Assembly: GCA_001630475.1 (NCBI GenBank)
Contig: KV419407.1
Coordinates: 124,001 to 188,000, forward strand
DNA: 64,000 nt
Source: Sistotremastrum niveocremeum HHB9708
Lineage: Eukaryota > Basidiomycota > Agaricomycetes > Sistotremastrales > Sistotremastraceae
Reading direction: 5' to 3'
The notes under the pieces were generated by a model. It saw only the letters and a list, made by a program, of their open reading frames with translations. It was not told the origin of the DNA and made no database searches. Made by a program: the position numbers and the translations under genes. This document shows positions 1 to 10,003 of the stretch, one piece after another; within the stretch, counting starts at the first letter, position 1; each line of letters begins with the position of its first letter.

Positions 1-1197
1 GAGGTTGAAGCCAGTGGTGGAAACGGATCGCGAGTTGTCTCATTCACGGTTAGCAGTGAATTGGATCACTCGACTGAAACGAGCGGTCTTGAGCCGCCTT
101 CCAGGACGGAACTGAATCCTTCGCCCTTGGAGGGAGCGCTTGCGGGCAGCTCGGTGCGTCAACTTTATTATGAAGGAAGAAGGTCGTCTAATCCCTTCTC
201 ACAGAATGTGGAACATTACCAAATAGCTTTGGAGAAGCCCAGCGCAGAACCAGTTGGGAAGCCTGAGAAACCGATCACCCCTCCGCCTTCACATCCATCA
301 GCTCTTCCATGGGGGAAATCGCCGTTGACATTTTCCGTGATCGAGTCTCCAGCGCGTGCGGCTCCCGACACTGATCATCTTAAAGCACTATGGTCTCAAC
401 CAACTGAGAAAGAGGCTTTACCATCGGCCAACTCGTTGAGGGGTATAGCTGATGATTTGACCGCAATTCCATTTACATTGCAAGACATGAAGTCAGAAGA
501 TGGCAATACCCCTCCTCCTCCCGGGCCGGTTGCCCCACCTTCGCGCATCGATGTTGCGAGGGCCTTTCAGCAAGTACCTCCTTCACCTCGCGGAAGTGTC
601 GGTGCGCATGCATTTACTCTTCCATCACCTGCCCAAACTGCGATGGTACTTCCCGTTCAACCAAACCTGCGACCACCTCTGCATCATCAAATGCGATCTT
701 ACGGACCATATCCTGCTCCTATACTGAACCATTCGCCAAGTCCTACGCTGTTGTACCCCCCGCACCAAATGGCTCCTAGTCCGGTACCGCAAGCAGTATG
801 GGCGCCTCCTGGTGCTACCAGGCCAGGAACATATATTCGTGGACCAGCACCTGCGAGTCCGTACATGACCGGACAACCTCATGTGATCCAATACCAGGCT
901 GCACCAACCCCCTTTTCAGCACCCACGCCCCCGCAGCAGTTTAGCCATCCTTCGAACGCTGTGAATAGCATGCGAAGCCGAGGTGCAGTACCGATGATGA
1001 GTCCTGGTCTAGGTCGTAACGGACAAAATCATCCATCGCAAGGCGTTCCTGTATACGCAGGTCCTCCAATGTATCCTGTACCGGCAGGGAGAGTACCATA
1101 CGATCCTTCACGGTACCCTCCCTCCAATGGGCTGCCGCAATCGGAGTCCCAAATCTATAATGCAGTCCCCGCGACATCTTTCGTTCGTCCATGGTGA
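1..1197 (+). CDS. Proline-rich C-terminal part of a Pbp1/ataxin-2-like protein (5' end outside window)
   Basis: The reading frame is open from the first base of the window, so this is the 3' part of a gene; the TTG at 61 is not a real start. About 398 residues are visible, without introns, ending at the TGA at 1195-1197. The sequence is disordered and rich in Pro, Ser, Tyr and Met, with patches such as PPHQMAPSPVPQ, TGQPHVIQYQ and GVPVYAGPPMYPVPAG. This style resembles the tail of fungal LsmAD proteins (Pbp1/ataxin-2, a poly(A)-binding-protein partner in RNA granules). The diagnostic Lsm and LsmAD domains would lie upstream, outside the window, so the family call is a recollection-based inference. 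It could be another proline-rich RNA-related protein. Confidence 0.5.
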   Translation, partial: EVEASGGNGSRVVSFTVSSELDHSTETSGLEPPSRTELNPSPLEGALAGSSVRQLYYEGRRSSNPFSQNVEHYQIALEKPSAEPVGKPEKPITPPPSHPSALPWGKSPLTFSVIESPARAAPDTDHLKALWSQPTEKEALPSANSLRGIADDLTAIPFTLQDMKSEDGNTPPPPGPVAPPSRIDVARAFQQVPPSPRGSVGAHAFTLPSPAQTAMVLPVQPNLRPPLHHQMRSYGPYPAPILNHSPSPTLLYPPHQMAPSPVPQAVWAPPGATRPGTYIRGPAPASPYMTGQPHVIQYQAAPTPFSAPTPPQQFSHPSNAVNSMRSRGAVPMMSPGLGRNGQNHPSQGVPVYAGPPMYPVPAGRVPYDPSRYPPSNGLPQSESQIYNAVPATSFVRPW

Positions 1198-1446
1198 CGC
1201 ACCCGCATTGTCCTGATGATATGAAATGTCTATATCTGTTGTCGATAGTTTTTATGAGCTCTATTTTTGCGTGGGCCTATTTGTCGTGGAGAACTTTTGT
1301 TGTCATTGTTATTATTTCCGTACAAGCTTTTCCATCTTGCAAGTGTAGCGATTTTGCTAGGCGTTAACGTTGTTTATTATCCTTGAACTCTCCGATCTCC
1401 AGCAAAAGGGGACTCTAGCTATATCTATATATGCAGAACATCACGA

Positions 1447-3020
1447 TTACGAGGCGTGCACCAAGTCAACGGCCTTGGAAGCAGCTTCATCCAGGCCATC
1501 GAATGCGAAAATTTTCAGGCCCGATTGACGAATCAACCTGTTAAGTTAGTTAGATGAATGGTCCTCGGAGTAAGAGTGGGTCTGCTCACTCCTTGGCTTC
1601 TTTCTCTTTCGTCCCTTGCAATCTCACGACGAGTGGAACCGTTAAAGCAAGCTCCTTGGTAGCTTTGATCACACCCTCAGCAATATAGTCGCACCGCATG
1701 ATCCCACCGAAGATATTGATGAAGATTGATTTTACACCCTTGTCAGCCAAAAGAATCTCAAATGCCTTCTTGACAGTTTCGGGTGTCGCACCACTAAATC
1801 GATGGGAAAATCATTAGTCAACAGAATGGAATTAAACCAAATTCAGACGCACCCTCCTACATCCAAGAAATTGGCGGGATCACCACCGTGCAGTTTTAAC
1901 ACGTCCATGGTAGCCATAGCCAGACCAGCACCATTGACAAGACACCCGATGTTGCCGTCGAGTTTGATGAAGTTGAGGTTAGCAGCTTGGGCCTCCACCT
2001 CCGCAGGATCTTCTTGGGAAACATCTCTCAAGTTAAATACCGCTTCCTGACGGAACGACGCGTTGTCGTCAAAGCCAAATTTGGCGTCCATGCTGCCGAC
2101 GGACATGAGTTACGACGCATTAGGGAAGAGAGTGGCAGAGTAGTCACCAAAGGACCTGGCCTTCAGCGGTCTCGGCCAATGGGTTGATCTCAATTTGAGT
2201 TGCGTCCTTTTCTTTGAACAGCTTGTACAGGTTTTGGAATATCTGGGCAGCCTCCGACTTGGCGCCCTCCGTTTTGAAGCCAAGTTTGTTTGCCACCTCA
2301 AGTGCTTGCGTGGAGGACAATCCGTTATCAAAATCAATAGTCGTGGTGATGATTGCTTCAGGGTCTTTAGCAGCCACTTCTTCGATGTTCATTCCGCCTT
2401 GTGACGAGACGACAAGAACGGGGGATTGTCTTGCACGGTCATTGAGAATTGCGACGTAGTATTCATGAGAAGGATCCCGGCGTTCTGCAAGCATCACTGC
2501 GTTACAGATACGACCGCCAGCTCCTGTCTGCTTGGTGATGAGCTTGTGTCCGATCATCTTGGCCGCATATTCCTTGGCTTGTTCGGGGCTTTGAACGGGT
2601 CGAGATGAAGATCAGGCATGGACGACGGGGGATTAGGCTCGCCTGTCAATAACATGAACACCGCCTTGGAAGCCGTTGTCGAACTTTCCCTTTCCGCGGC
2701 CACCAGCAAGAACTTGTGCTTTAATGACCAGTCTGTTGGTTCCTGCATATCTAATTGAGGATCGCATCTATCCCACCCGGGAAGGCTTACCGAAATTCTT
2801 AGCGACATCGTATGCCTCCTCTGGAGATTTCGCAGGGATACTCTTTGGTGTTGGAATGCCAGCCTAAAGGAGCAGGGTCAGGGCTCGCCCGGTAACTCGA
2901 TCAAGACCGGCTGGTACAAACAGCATTTAGGAGCTGGACGGATTGGTATTCATGAATGGAGAGGTAACGCCTCTGCCCAGGAGCCACATTGGCAAGACGG
3001 CTGCGAACTAGGCGGAGCAT
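1447..3020 (-). CDS. LSC2: Succinyl-CoA ligase beta subunit, mitochondrial
   Basis: Beta subunit of the TCA-cycle enzyme that converts succinyl-CoA to succinate with ATP or GTP formation in the mitochondrial matrix. The start at 3020 gives a presequence [20 protein letters not shown] followed by the family's SIHEYQS motif. Spliced exons read [30 protein letters not shown] (ATP-grasp), [48 protein letters not shown] and [14 protein letters not shown], ending KAVDLVHAS. The length, about 430 residues, is normal. There are several introns near 50-60 bases. The one at 2589-2642 must start with GC (AG|GCGAGC) to join VIDS to [10 protein letters not shown]. The gene is divergent from the DinB-like gene at 3363. 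Confidence 0.95.
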
Positions 3021-3362
3021 GGTCACGGTATAAGAAGGAAGCAAACTTGACACTCCGCTTCTATACCTTTTCAAGGACGACGACGACGGAGGACGCGACG
3101 CCCACATCGATCCCCCAGTCTCTTCACGCGTCTCCGCTGTTGGTGACGACGAGCAGTCCTTGGAGAACGACCCGCTCGCCTTGAGTTCGAGTTACTTACT
3201 ATTCTTGAGTTACCCGGAATTAGGCTGAGCGACACTCAGCAGCTTCTTCGTGCCTGTTAGTGCATGCATGTATAGCCCCTTTGATAGCCATCATCACACG
3301 TGTGTTTCTTATCTATTCACTTCTGTTCCCTGGCGTCTCAAGTATATAAATTCGCATACGGC
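3021..3362. promoter_or_regulatory. Shared intergenic region of LSC2 and the DinB-like gene
   Basis: These 342 bases separate two divergent start codons, so both promoters should lie here. The region near 3060-3230 is rich in CGACG repeats just upstream of LSC2. A TATA-like box is present near the right side at 3343-3350. No other element was recognised. Confidence 0.5.
3343..3350 (+). promoter_or_regulatory. TATA-like box before the DinB-like gene
   Basis: The sequence is TATATAAA. It lies only 13 bases before the first in-frame ATG (3363) and 40 bases before the next (3390). If it is used at normal spacing, transcription would begin at or after 3363, and the real start would be the ATG at 3390 (MSPAHHN). 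This is inference from spacing alone. Confidence 0.4.
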
Positions 3363-4060
3363 ATGGCTCGAGTCCCGTGCCCATCTCCCATGTCTCCTGC
3401 CCACCACAACACTGAGCCTGAACACCTCGCCGCTGACGACGGTCTCACCGCGCTGGGACAGCTCCAGACTGTTTCGTGCACCGTGCTCTTCCAGGCCCTC
3501 AATCTTCTCTCCACGAGCATCACATCCGACGCTCAAATGACCTACAACTCCACTTCCATCCCAGGCTCGACCATTGGGAAGCATCTCAGACACGCTTATG
3601 CCCACTTTGACCTCCTCCTCGAGGCCATGCAAGGCGAGAGACCCTGGATAGTGAATTATGATGTTCGGCAAAGGCAGTCGCCTATCGAGTCGTCTGTGCG
3701 CGCGGCCAAGGAGGCTATCGAGGGCCTCATTCTGAAGCTGACGCATCTGAGAGATGATGTCAACGCCGATATCCACATTGACGACCCGGTCATCCTCAAT
3801 GCTGTTACTCCAGACCGGCAAATCTTCCAGAGCACGTTTGGACGCGAGGTAAATGCTGACGTCGCTTGTGTTCCAACGGTCTTCTTACTTTGTACTATTT
3901 CCAGCTTTGGTTTGCCGCTCTACACGCGGTCCATCATTGGTCCATGATCCGATTAATAGCTTCTGAGCAGTTTGTGCACGTTGAGGAGTCATTTGGCATA
4001 TCTCCCTCCACCCTGGTGTACCGGGGAAGCAACGCACCACTGGCCAAGGCCAGGATATAG
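3363..4060 (+). CDS. DinB/YfiT-like putative metal-binding protein
   Basis: Two exons (intron 3849-3904) give about 213 residues; a start at 3390 is also possible. The sequence looks like a helical bundle. Histidine motifs typical of the DinB/YfiT superfamily are visible: GKHLRHAYAHFDLLL in the N-terminal half and, across the splice junction, GRELWFAALHAVHHWSMIR. In that superfamily three His residues bind a metal ion and members include thiol transferases; the substrate here is unknown. The C-terminus reads FGISPSTLVYRGSNAPLAKA. No presequence or membrane segment is seen. The stop is 69 bases from the stop of the convergent thioesterase gene. Confidence 0.7.
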
Positions 4061-4129
4061 TCCATCATCCCACCCATTGCATCTCGAACCCAACGACCTT
4101 ATTATAATATACACATCGATGGGTACCAG

Positions 4130-5349
4130 CTAAAGCTTGCCCTTCGTGCTTTCAACTGGCACATCTCTATGGTCCGTACGGACGACTCCTTCCTGACTTG
4201 CGATAGCACAAAGATTCCCGTGGCGATCGTACACTCTTCCGTGGACGACACCGCGCCCGGATCCCGTCGTCGGAGACTCGTTAACGTACAACATCCAGTC
4301 TCCATGGTCAAAGGACTGGTTATAGAAATACATTGAGTGGTCCAGGGAAGATTGCATGGCAATCGTATTGGGTCCACGGCCGTAGGAGAGGCCGAGGGTT
4401 TTGGAAGCTGTCGAGATGCTGAGATCGAAACGTTAGCGCATTGTAATTCAATCAAAAGAATAAACGTACAATAACAAGTCAGACACATAAGCGAGGATGC
4501 ACTGAATTCTGGTTATCAGAGGAGGGGTAGAATGGGGGAATAAATGCGGACCTTCTGGTATGCGGGTTCGTACTTGGGGATATTCTTTGCCTTCATCCAG
4601 AACATATAGATTTTACTCCGGTCAGGCGGCGTCGGGGTATCCAGCACAATCTTGATAGCGATAGGACTTCTTTTCCTATCCTGATTTTAAAGGTTAGATT
4701 GGCGAATATGAGAGTCGGCAAGGCTCCTGACCTGAATAACGCCGAGATATCTAGCCTTCTTCACAGGGTCCTGCGTACTTGCAGCTAATTGTGCATAAAC
4801 TTCCTCCTGAGAAGGGCAGTCTTCCGGCTTAGGCACAAGAGGCATAGGCCAAGAATGGCTGGGTTGCCGAGGCTCGGGGACTTGGAAAGAGCACATCAAG
4901 ATAAATATTGTCTGGCCAGATTGAACGGCTTTCACGGAGCGAGTCGTATATGAACGGCCTTCCCGCAGACGTTCAACATAGTATAGTATAGGTACTGTTG
5001 AGGATGCAGAGAGAAGGAAATAGCACTGAAGACCATGTCAGAGCCTCAAGTAATGGCTAAAGCTTCGCAGGTTCGGACGCACATGCAGGGACTGCAACTG
5101 GGTTAGTCTCGGTCCGGGTCAAGCGACGTATAATGGGCGTACATGAAGAGCATATTTGCTGTCAACGCTGTTGGTTGCACTGACGAGTGCCTGGCTCACA
5201 ACTTGTCCACCGAAGACGCCTCTTGCGCTTCTGGGAATCCACAGCGACCGCGACCGAAAGAGATTGGTGTCGAGCTGCTCGACATCTAAGGAAGTGGAGA
5301 TAAGTTCATGTTCTTCTTGGTCTTTAGGCACATCTACTTCAATAGCCAT
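4130..5349 (-). CDS. TES1: Acyl-CoA thioesterase II (TesB family)
   Basis: Hydrolyses fatty acyl-CoA to free fatty acid and CoA; fungal members usually act in peroxisomes. The N-terminal exon contains LWIPRSARGVFGGQVVSQAL, the first hotdog domain. Later exons include RLREGRSYTTRSVKAVQSG and, in the second hotdog, FDHGDWMLY and GNLCAIASQEGVVRTDHRDV. The C-terminus is ...STKGKL, a weak variant of the peroxisomal PTS1 tripeptide. Joining KYALH to CYFLLSAS needs a 9-base exon at 5083-5091 (TCCCTGCAT, encoding Ser-Leu-His), flanked by introns 5092-5142 and 5026-5082; KYALHSLHCYF is the family motif. The gene is divergent from RAD14, 115 bases away. Confidence 0.92.
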
Positions 5350-5464
5350 GTTGTGGAAGAGAGTGAGAAACTGGGCTGATCGGTCAGGTTTTTAGCATTT
5401 GGTGGCGGGCACTGACAAGCGATTAGATTGCCGGAGCCCGAATCACGCTCCTCTTCTGGTTATC

Positions 5465-6634
5465 ATGCCAGACAGATTCACAACTCCTCCTCCCCAACCA
5501 GCTGGCAACGTCGAGCTCAACTTAACTCCAGAGCAGGTCAGGAGAGTCGAGCTCAATAGACTTAAAGGTGCGGCTGAATGCGAAGTACTTGTTCAGCCTT
5601 ACTCATCCTTATATCAGCCAAAGCTCGGCAACGCGAACTCGAACAGACAGCGTCCTCAAGCACATCTCACGAACAGCCAAATGCCAACAATAAAAGGCCA
5701 CTGCAAGCCATTCCTGCCACTTCGACCTCACCGACGGTACCGGTTCGCAAAGAGAAACCCCTAAAACGAGATTCTCGCCTCGGAAAGTACTTCGAATATG
5801 ACTTGTCCAAGATGGTCAATTCGAAGGGTGGATTCTTAGTTGAAGATGATATGGAAGCCAACGACGACGAACGAAGGAAAGAAAAGGAACGAGAGAGGCA
5901 GCGAGCGGTTAAGAATCTTGAGCCTCGTATGTGCCACTGACTCGTCACTTGATTTTCTCACAATTGCCTGTGCAGCGGTACACTTGGAAAAGGAGAAAAA
6001 CCCCAAATGTGGCGAATGTTTAGTTTCGATGGATATAGATCATCAGTTCAGGAATGTCTTTGGTGTCAATGTATGCCATCGCTGCAAGAATGACAAGCCA
6101 GAGAAGTATAGTTTACTCACAAAAACAGAATGCAGAGAGGTATGGTTCACGATTGATATATGTTGTATTGTTTCCCAGTCTCATCATCTCTAATAGGACT
6201 ACTTGTTGACAGATTGTTCGTACGCTTGATTCTTGACACATTCCTCTCCTAATCTAGCCTGGGTAGCCGAGCTCAAGGACGAGGATGAACTACCACATAT
6301 CCTCAAGGCCAATCCACACAAGGCGACCTGGAACAACATGATGCTTTTCCTCCGCATGCAAGTGGAAGCTTTCGCTCTGAAGAAATGGGGTACATTCGAA
6401 GCTCTCGACGCTGAATTCGTTCGACGTGAGAACGACAAGAAAAAGAAGAAGGGAAAGAAGTTTGAGGAAGGGCTAAAGGAGCTGAGAAGAAGGACGAGAG
6501 AAGGTGTTTGGCAAAAACGAAGAGACGCAGAGCATCAGCATGTCTTCGGCGATGCCGAAATTACCGGGGACGACGGAGAAGCAGTCCAAAGATGCAGGGA
6601 ATGCGGATTCGAAGTGGAAATTGAGTTGTTATGA
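5465..6634 (+). CDS. RAD14: DNA damage recognition protein Rad14/XPA
   Basis: Nucleotide excision repair protein that verifies DNA lesions. After a disordered N-terminus comes [19 protein letters not shown], then a four-cysteine zinc finger ([10 protein letters not shown] ... NVCHRC) and the XPA C-domain ([40 protein letters not shown]). The end is basic and helical ([37 protein letters not shown]). There are three or four introns; the first (about 5568-5619) joins NRLK to [10 protein letters not shown]. The start at 5465 is the first ATG of the frame that gives a family-like N-terminus. Confidence 0.93.
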
Positions 6635-7455
6635 TCTTGAACCGGTGAGTAAACGCTTTTGATTCCATCTCTAGCCCCTTGACTCACCAGTTCTCGTGGA
6701 CATATGTAGGCATTTCATTGACAATTGGGCTTGAAAGTCTACGACGCTCTGTGGGGTTTGTAGTAACACATTGATTGAGCGTGCTGACTTGTGAGGTTGT
6801 TACTCAATCCGAGTAGGTTGAATGTCTCAACGTACGTGTCGTCGCTCAGTGCTTCATCTCCTGTTTAACCCTGAATACAGAAGATATTGTGCTGATTATC
6901 GGATTCCCCCGCCCTCTCTGTATCACGTAAATTGCCTCGCGAATTATCAGGAACCATCTGAATGAGAGTGAATCTTCGTGAAGATGACATGCGTGTGGCG
7001 GTATCTCGCGTTCGGAATTGAACAGGACGGCAGACAACTCGCTAGGTGGACGCCGACGATGTGCCAAACCCGCGCGATAGAGGGCAAGGCGCGCCCCTCA
7101 CTCGCCATGCTGCAATGAAAGATGATTTGGCTCCCCGCCCCCCTACGAGTTGGGCTCCAAAACTGGGAATCTTGCCATACGTGCACGGTCGCAAGGGCCG
7201 GAATTTTGACCCGATGGTTGGCATGATAAGATGTTAAGAAGACCTTCAACATTCGATGTACATTAAAACAACGGTGTCATATATCACTCGCATATGTAAA
7301 ATATTGTATACACGGACGGTCTCCCAAGCATCCTGACATAATGTGGAGGTCGAACCGACGCGTTAACTATGCAAAGCAAGGAAAGCAAAGAAATAAACAA
7401 AATTCGTTATGAGATCAAGGTCTGCAAGCACTGGCGCTCTGGAGCGTCATCGTAT
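6635..7455. other. Long tail-to-tail intergenic region
   Basis: This 821-base gap lies between the stops of RAD14 and RPD3 and is long for the window. It should hold both 3' UTRs. Short frames on both strands show no recognisable motif. A possible 3' UTR intron (GTGAGT at 6643, AG near 6710) follows the RAD14 stop. I found no tRNA B-box and no repeat. Confidence 0.4.
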
Positions 7456-9752
7456 TCAATTTTCCTTCGTTGCGCCCTCTCCGTGTACGATCACAGGGGC
7501 CGTCGACAACGGCGGCTCGGGGGTATCCAAGTCCATAGCGACTTCTTCGCCGATGACAGATGCATTGGTACTGCCTTTCTCTTTAGTAGGCGTCTCTGTT
7601 CCACTCCTGTCTCCCGCGGCGGCGGCAACCGCAGCTGGTATATGAAATGGGTGAATCGGACCCTTCCCTCGATTCATGCCGTCCATGATTCCGAATCCAG
7701 AGCCAATCCGCACGCGTCTGTCTTTGGTATTCCGTCGTCCGCCTTCGCCTTCATCTTCGGAATCTGACAGCTCGCCTTCTGGCTGCACGTGTGCATCACG
7801 GTCGCGCTCTGAATGAGTAGCCCAGAAAGCCTTTAGTGTGCGAATAAGGAGATGTGCATTGACTCGACTCACGAGAACGGCGTACGTCCGGGTCCTCCAT
7901 GTCTTCATCCTGATTCGGATCATCCATTACTTGATCGTGTGGAAGTCGTGGCACCTCTGGAAAAAGACATTGGAATACGGTTACACCAAGCGAGCATGAG
8001 ATTGACCTTGCAAAGGGACGCTTGGTGGGCCACCAATACTTCTTATGTTCTCGAGAACGATATTCTTCACCCGCTCAAGGTATTCGCGTGAGTTAAGATC
8101 ATTCATGTTTGATGACCTGACGTCGAGTCGATAATCGGGGCCGAAGTACTCGTAGTACTCGTTTACAGGGATTTCTGTCCGCCCAGTAAGAATCGCTTCA
8201 GATAGACGAGCAAGACACATACCGCTACCGAGTTCGACGCCAGCTGCAAGGCCGGTTTCATAGGCCCAAGCACGGGCGACATTACGCATGGTATACCCGC
8301 CCCCACCGAGTAGCAGCAGAGGTAAATTGAACGATTTTACAAATTTGACGCAACTAGCATGTCCTAGGTCGTGTCTTTGAGATGCATGAAAAGGGACAAA
8401 ACATATATTCACACCTCGCATGGATAGGTTGAGGCATCCCAGCTTATCTCCAGACAGTGAATCTGTACCACACTGCAGTACGACAGCGGAGGGTTTATAT
8501 GAGTGCATCACTTCAGTAATGACCTTGAGAACAATTATTTCTGTTGATTGCGAACGCATCACATTGGAACTCACGGGCTCGAAAATCGTTTTGTAATTTT
8601 GGTCCGTGATTCCATCCCGCAGTGGGAAATTGCATGCATATCCCTTCCCTTTCCCAATCCCAGTGTCCTACGAAGAGAAGAGACAATCTGTGCAGTTCAA
8701 ACTAGGTCGCGAAAGTACATACCCGCAATTCTCCAGTTCCAGGGAAGTATTCACCGTACTTGTGAAAACTCACTGTCATGACGCGATCGGTCGTGTAAAA
8801 TGCCTCTTCCACGCCATCGCCATGATGAATGTCGATGTCGATGTAAAGGACCCGCGGATGGTACCTGCTACGGTCAAAAGCTGAACGATGTGGAGTTGAG
8901 AAGCGAACCTTAGTAGTTCCAAGATTCCCAGGACTATATCTATACTTGGTATTAGTGAATGCCAGGCTCCGACACGCATGCAACCGAACCGTTAACGTAG
9001 CAGAATCCGCTAGCTTCGCTTTTCTTCGCATGATGAAGACCTCCCGCCCAGTTGATCGCTATATCACATTTATCTCGACTTAAGCGAGCCGCGCCCTCTG
9101 AGCGCCAGTCATATGGCAGAAAAGAGTCGATGAAGGGGAATGACGCACCCATTGAACCGCCAGCTGAGATGGAACAGTACTCGAAAAGACCATCAAAAAC
9201 GGGACAGTCATCTCCAACACTGTCTGTAATAAGGTGAACTCCGTGAGTCGCGTGATGACTGCAAAGACGACTTTTAGAAAGCCTACATTTGTGTTGCTCT
9301 TTCGAGAATCCACCTATGTTGGCTGGCGTGATGCGACTCAAGAAATCAACGTATTCGTCAGAGTGAAATTGGGTCATTTCACGCTTGGTGGCAGGTTTTG
9401 CGCGCTGCAGAGCGACATGAGACACGAAACACTCCGAGCATAGGTAAAGTAGAGAACTCACGAAGATTTCCATCTTTTTGTACAGACCATAGTTCATGAC
9501 GAGCGAGTGGCACATGCGTATCCTCGTGGGTTTCATCCTGCATGTAAGTTCAGGCTACAATGGTTTAAAAGGGACGCATATACAAGGGTGACTTACGGAT
9601 GCCCTGGGCCATAATGGAACCCGCCGATGTCAGAGTCGAAAAAGTAACACTTTATGGCGAGTCAGCAAGACTGAGAGTCATCCGTGCCCATTGAAACTAC
9701 TTACAACGCGTTGGTGAGGCTGCCCAGCGATGGGGATCATGGTCCCAGACAT
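7456..9752 (-). CDS. RPD3: Class I histone deacetylase, Rpd3 type
   Basis: Zinc-dependent lysine deacetylase, the catalytic subunit of Sin3-type corepressors. The start at 9752 gives [20 protein letters not shown] and then [20 protein letters not shown] across two introns. Active-site motifs are intact: [56 protein letters not shown] and [20 protein letters not shown]. The tail is acidic and disordered ([13 protein letters not shown]). All introns join in frame with GT-AG borders. The C-terminal DMEDPD motif matches fungal Rpd3. It is divergent from a GNAT acetyltransferase gene, with 251 bases between the start codons. Confidence 0.96.
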
Positions 9753-10003
9753 TGCGAGTTCAGAGCAGAAGGAAAGGTGGAACTGCGGAGATAACGGGAT
9801 TGAGTGCGTCGGCGTCTCCGGCTCGGCTTCCGCATCCGGCGATCACTTTTGCATCCGACCAAGCCTGAGTCTTATGAAATCGTCGTCTCACAGTAGCAGG
9901 ATGCGCCCGCAGCCTGCAGCATCTCGGGCGCTCAGAACGCACCTGACTAGGGGCTCATATATGATTCGACGACAGTTGTGCCACCAACTGCAGCTCTACC
10001 ACC
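9753..10003. promoter_or_regulatory. Bidirectional promoter region of RPD3 and the GNAT gene
   Basis: These 251 bases lie between the two divergent start codons and must contain both promoters and 5' UTRs. The middle part is CG-rich (about 9800-9850). I see no clear TATA box. Confidence 0.6.

Noticed and set aside
625-891. Minus-strand frame opposite the proline-rich gene
   Set aside because: It is a shadow of the real gene in the opposite frame, with no splice partner or motif.
6635-7455. Possible tRNA or other RNA gene in the long gap after RAD14
   Set aside because: I looked for A- and B-box-like sequence and a cloverleaf on both strands and found none convincing.
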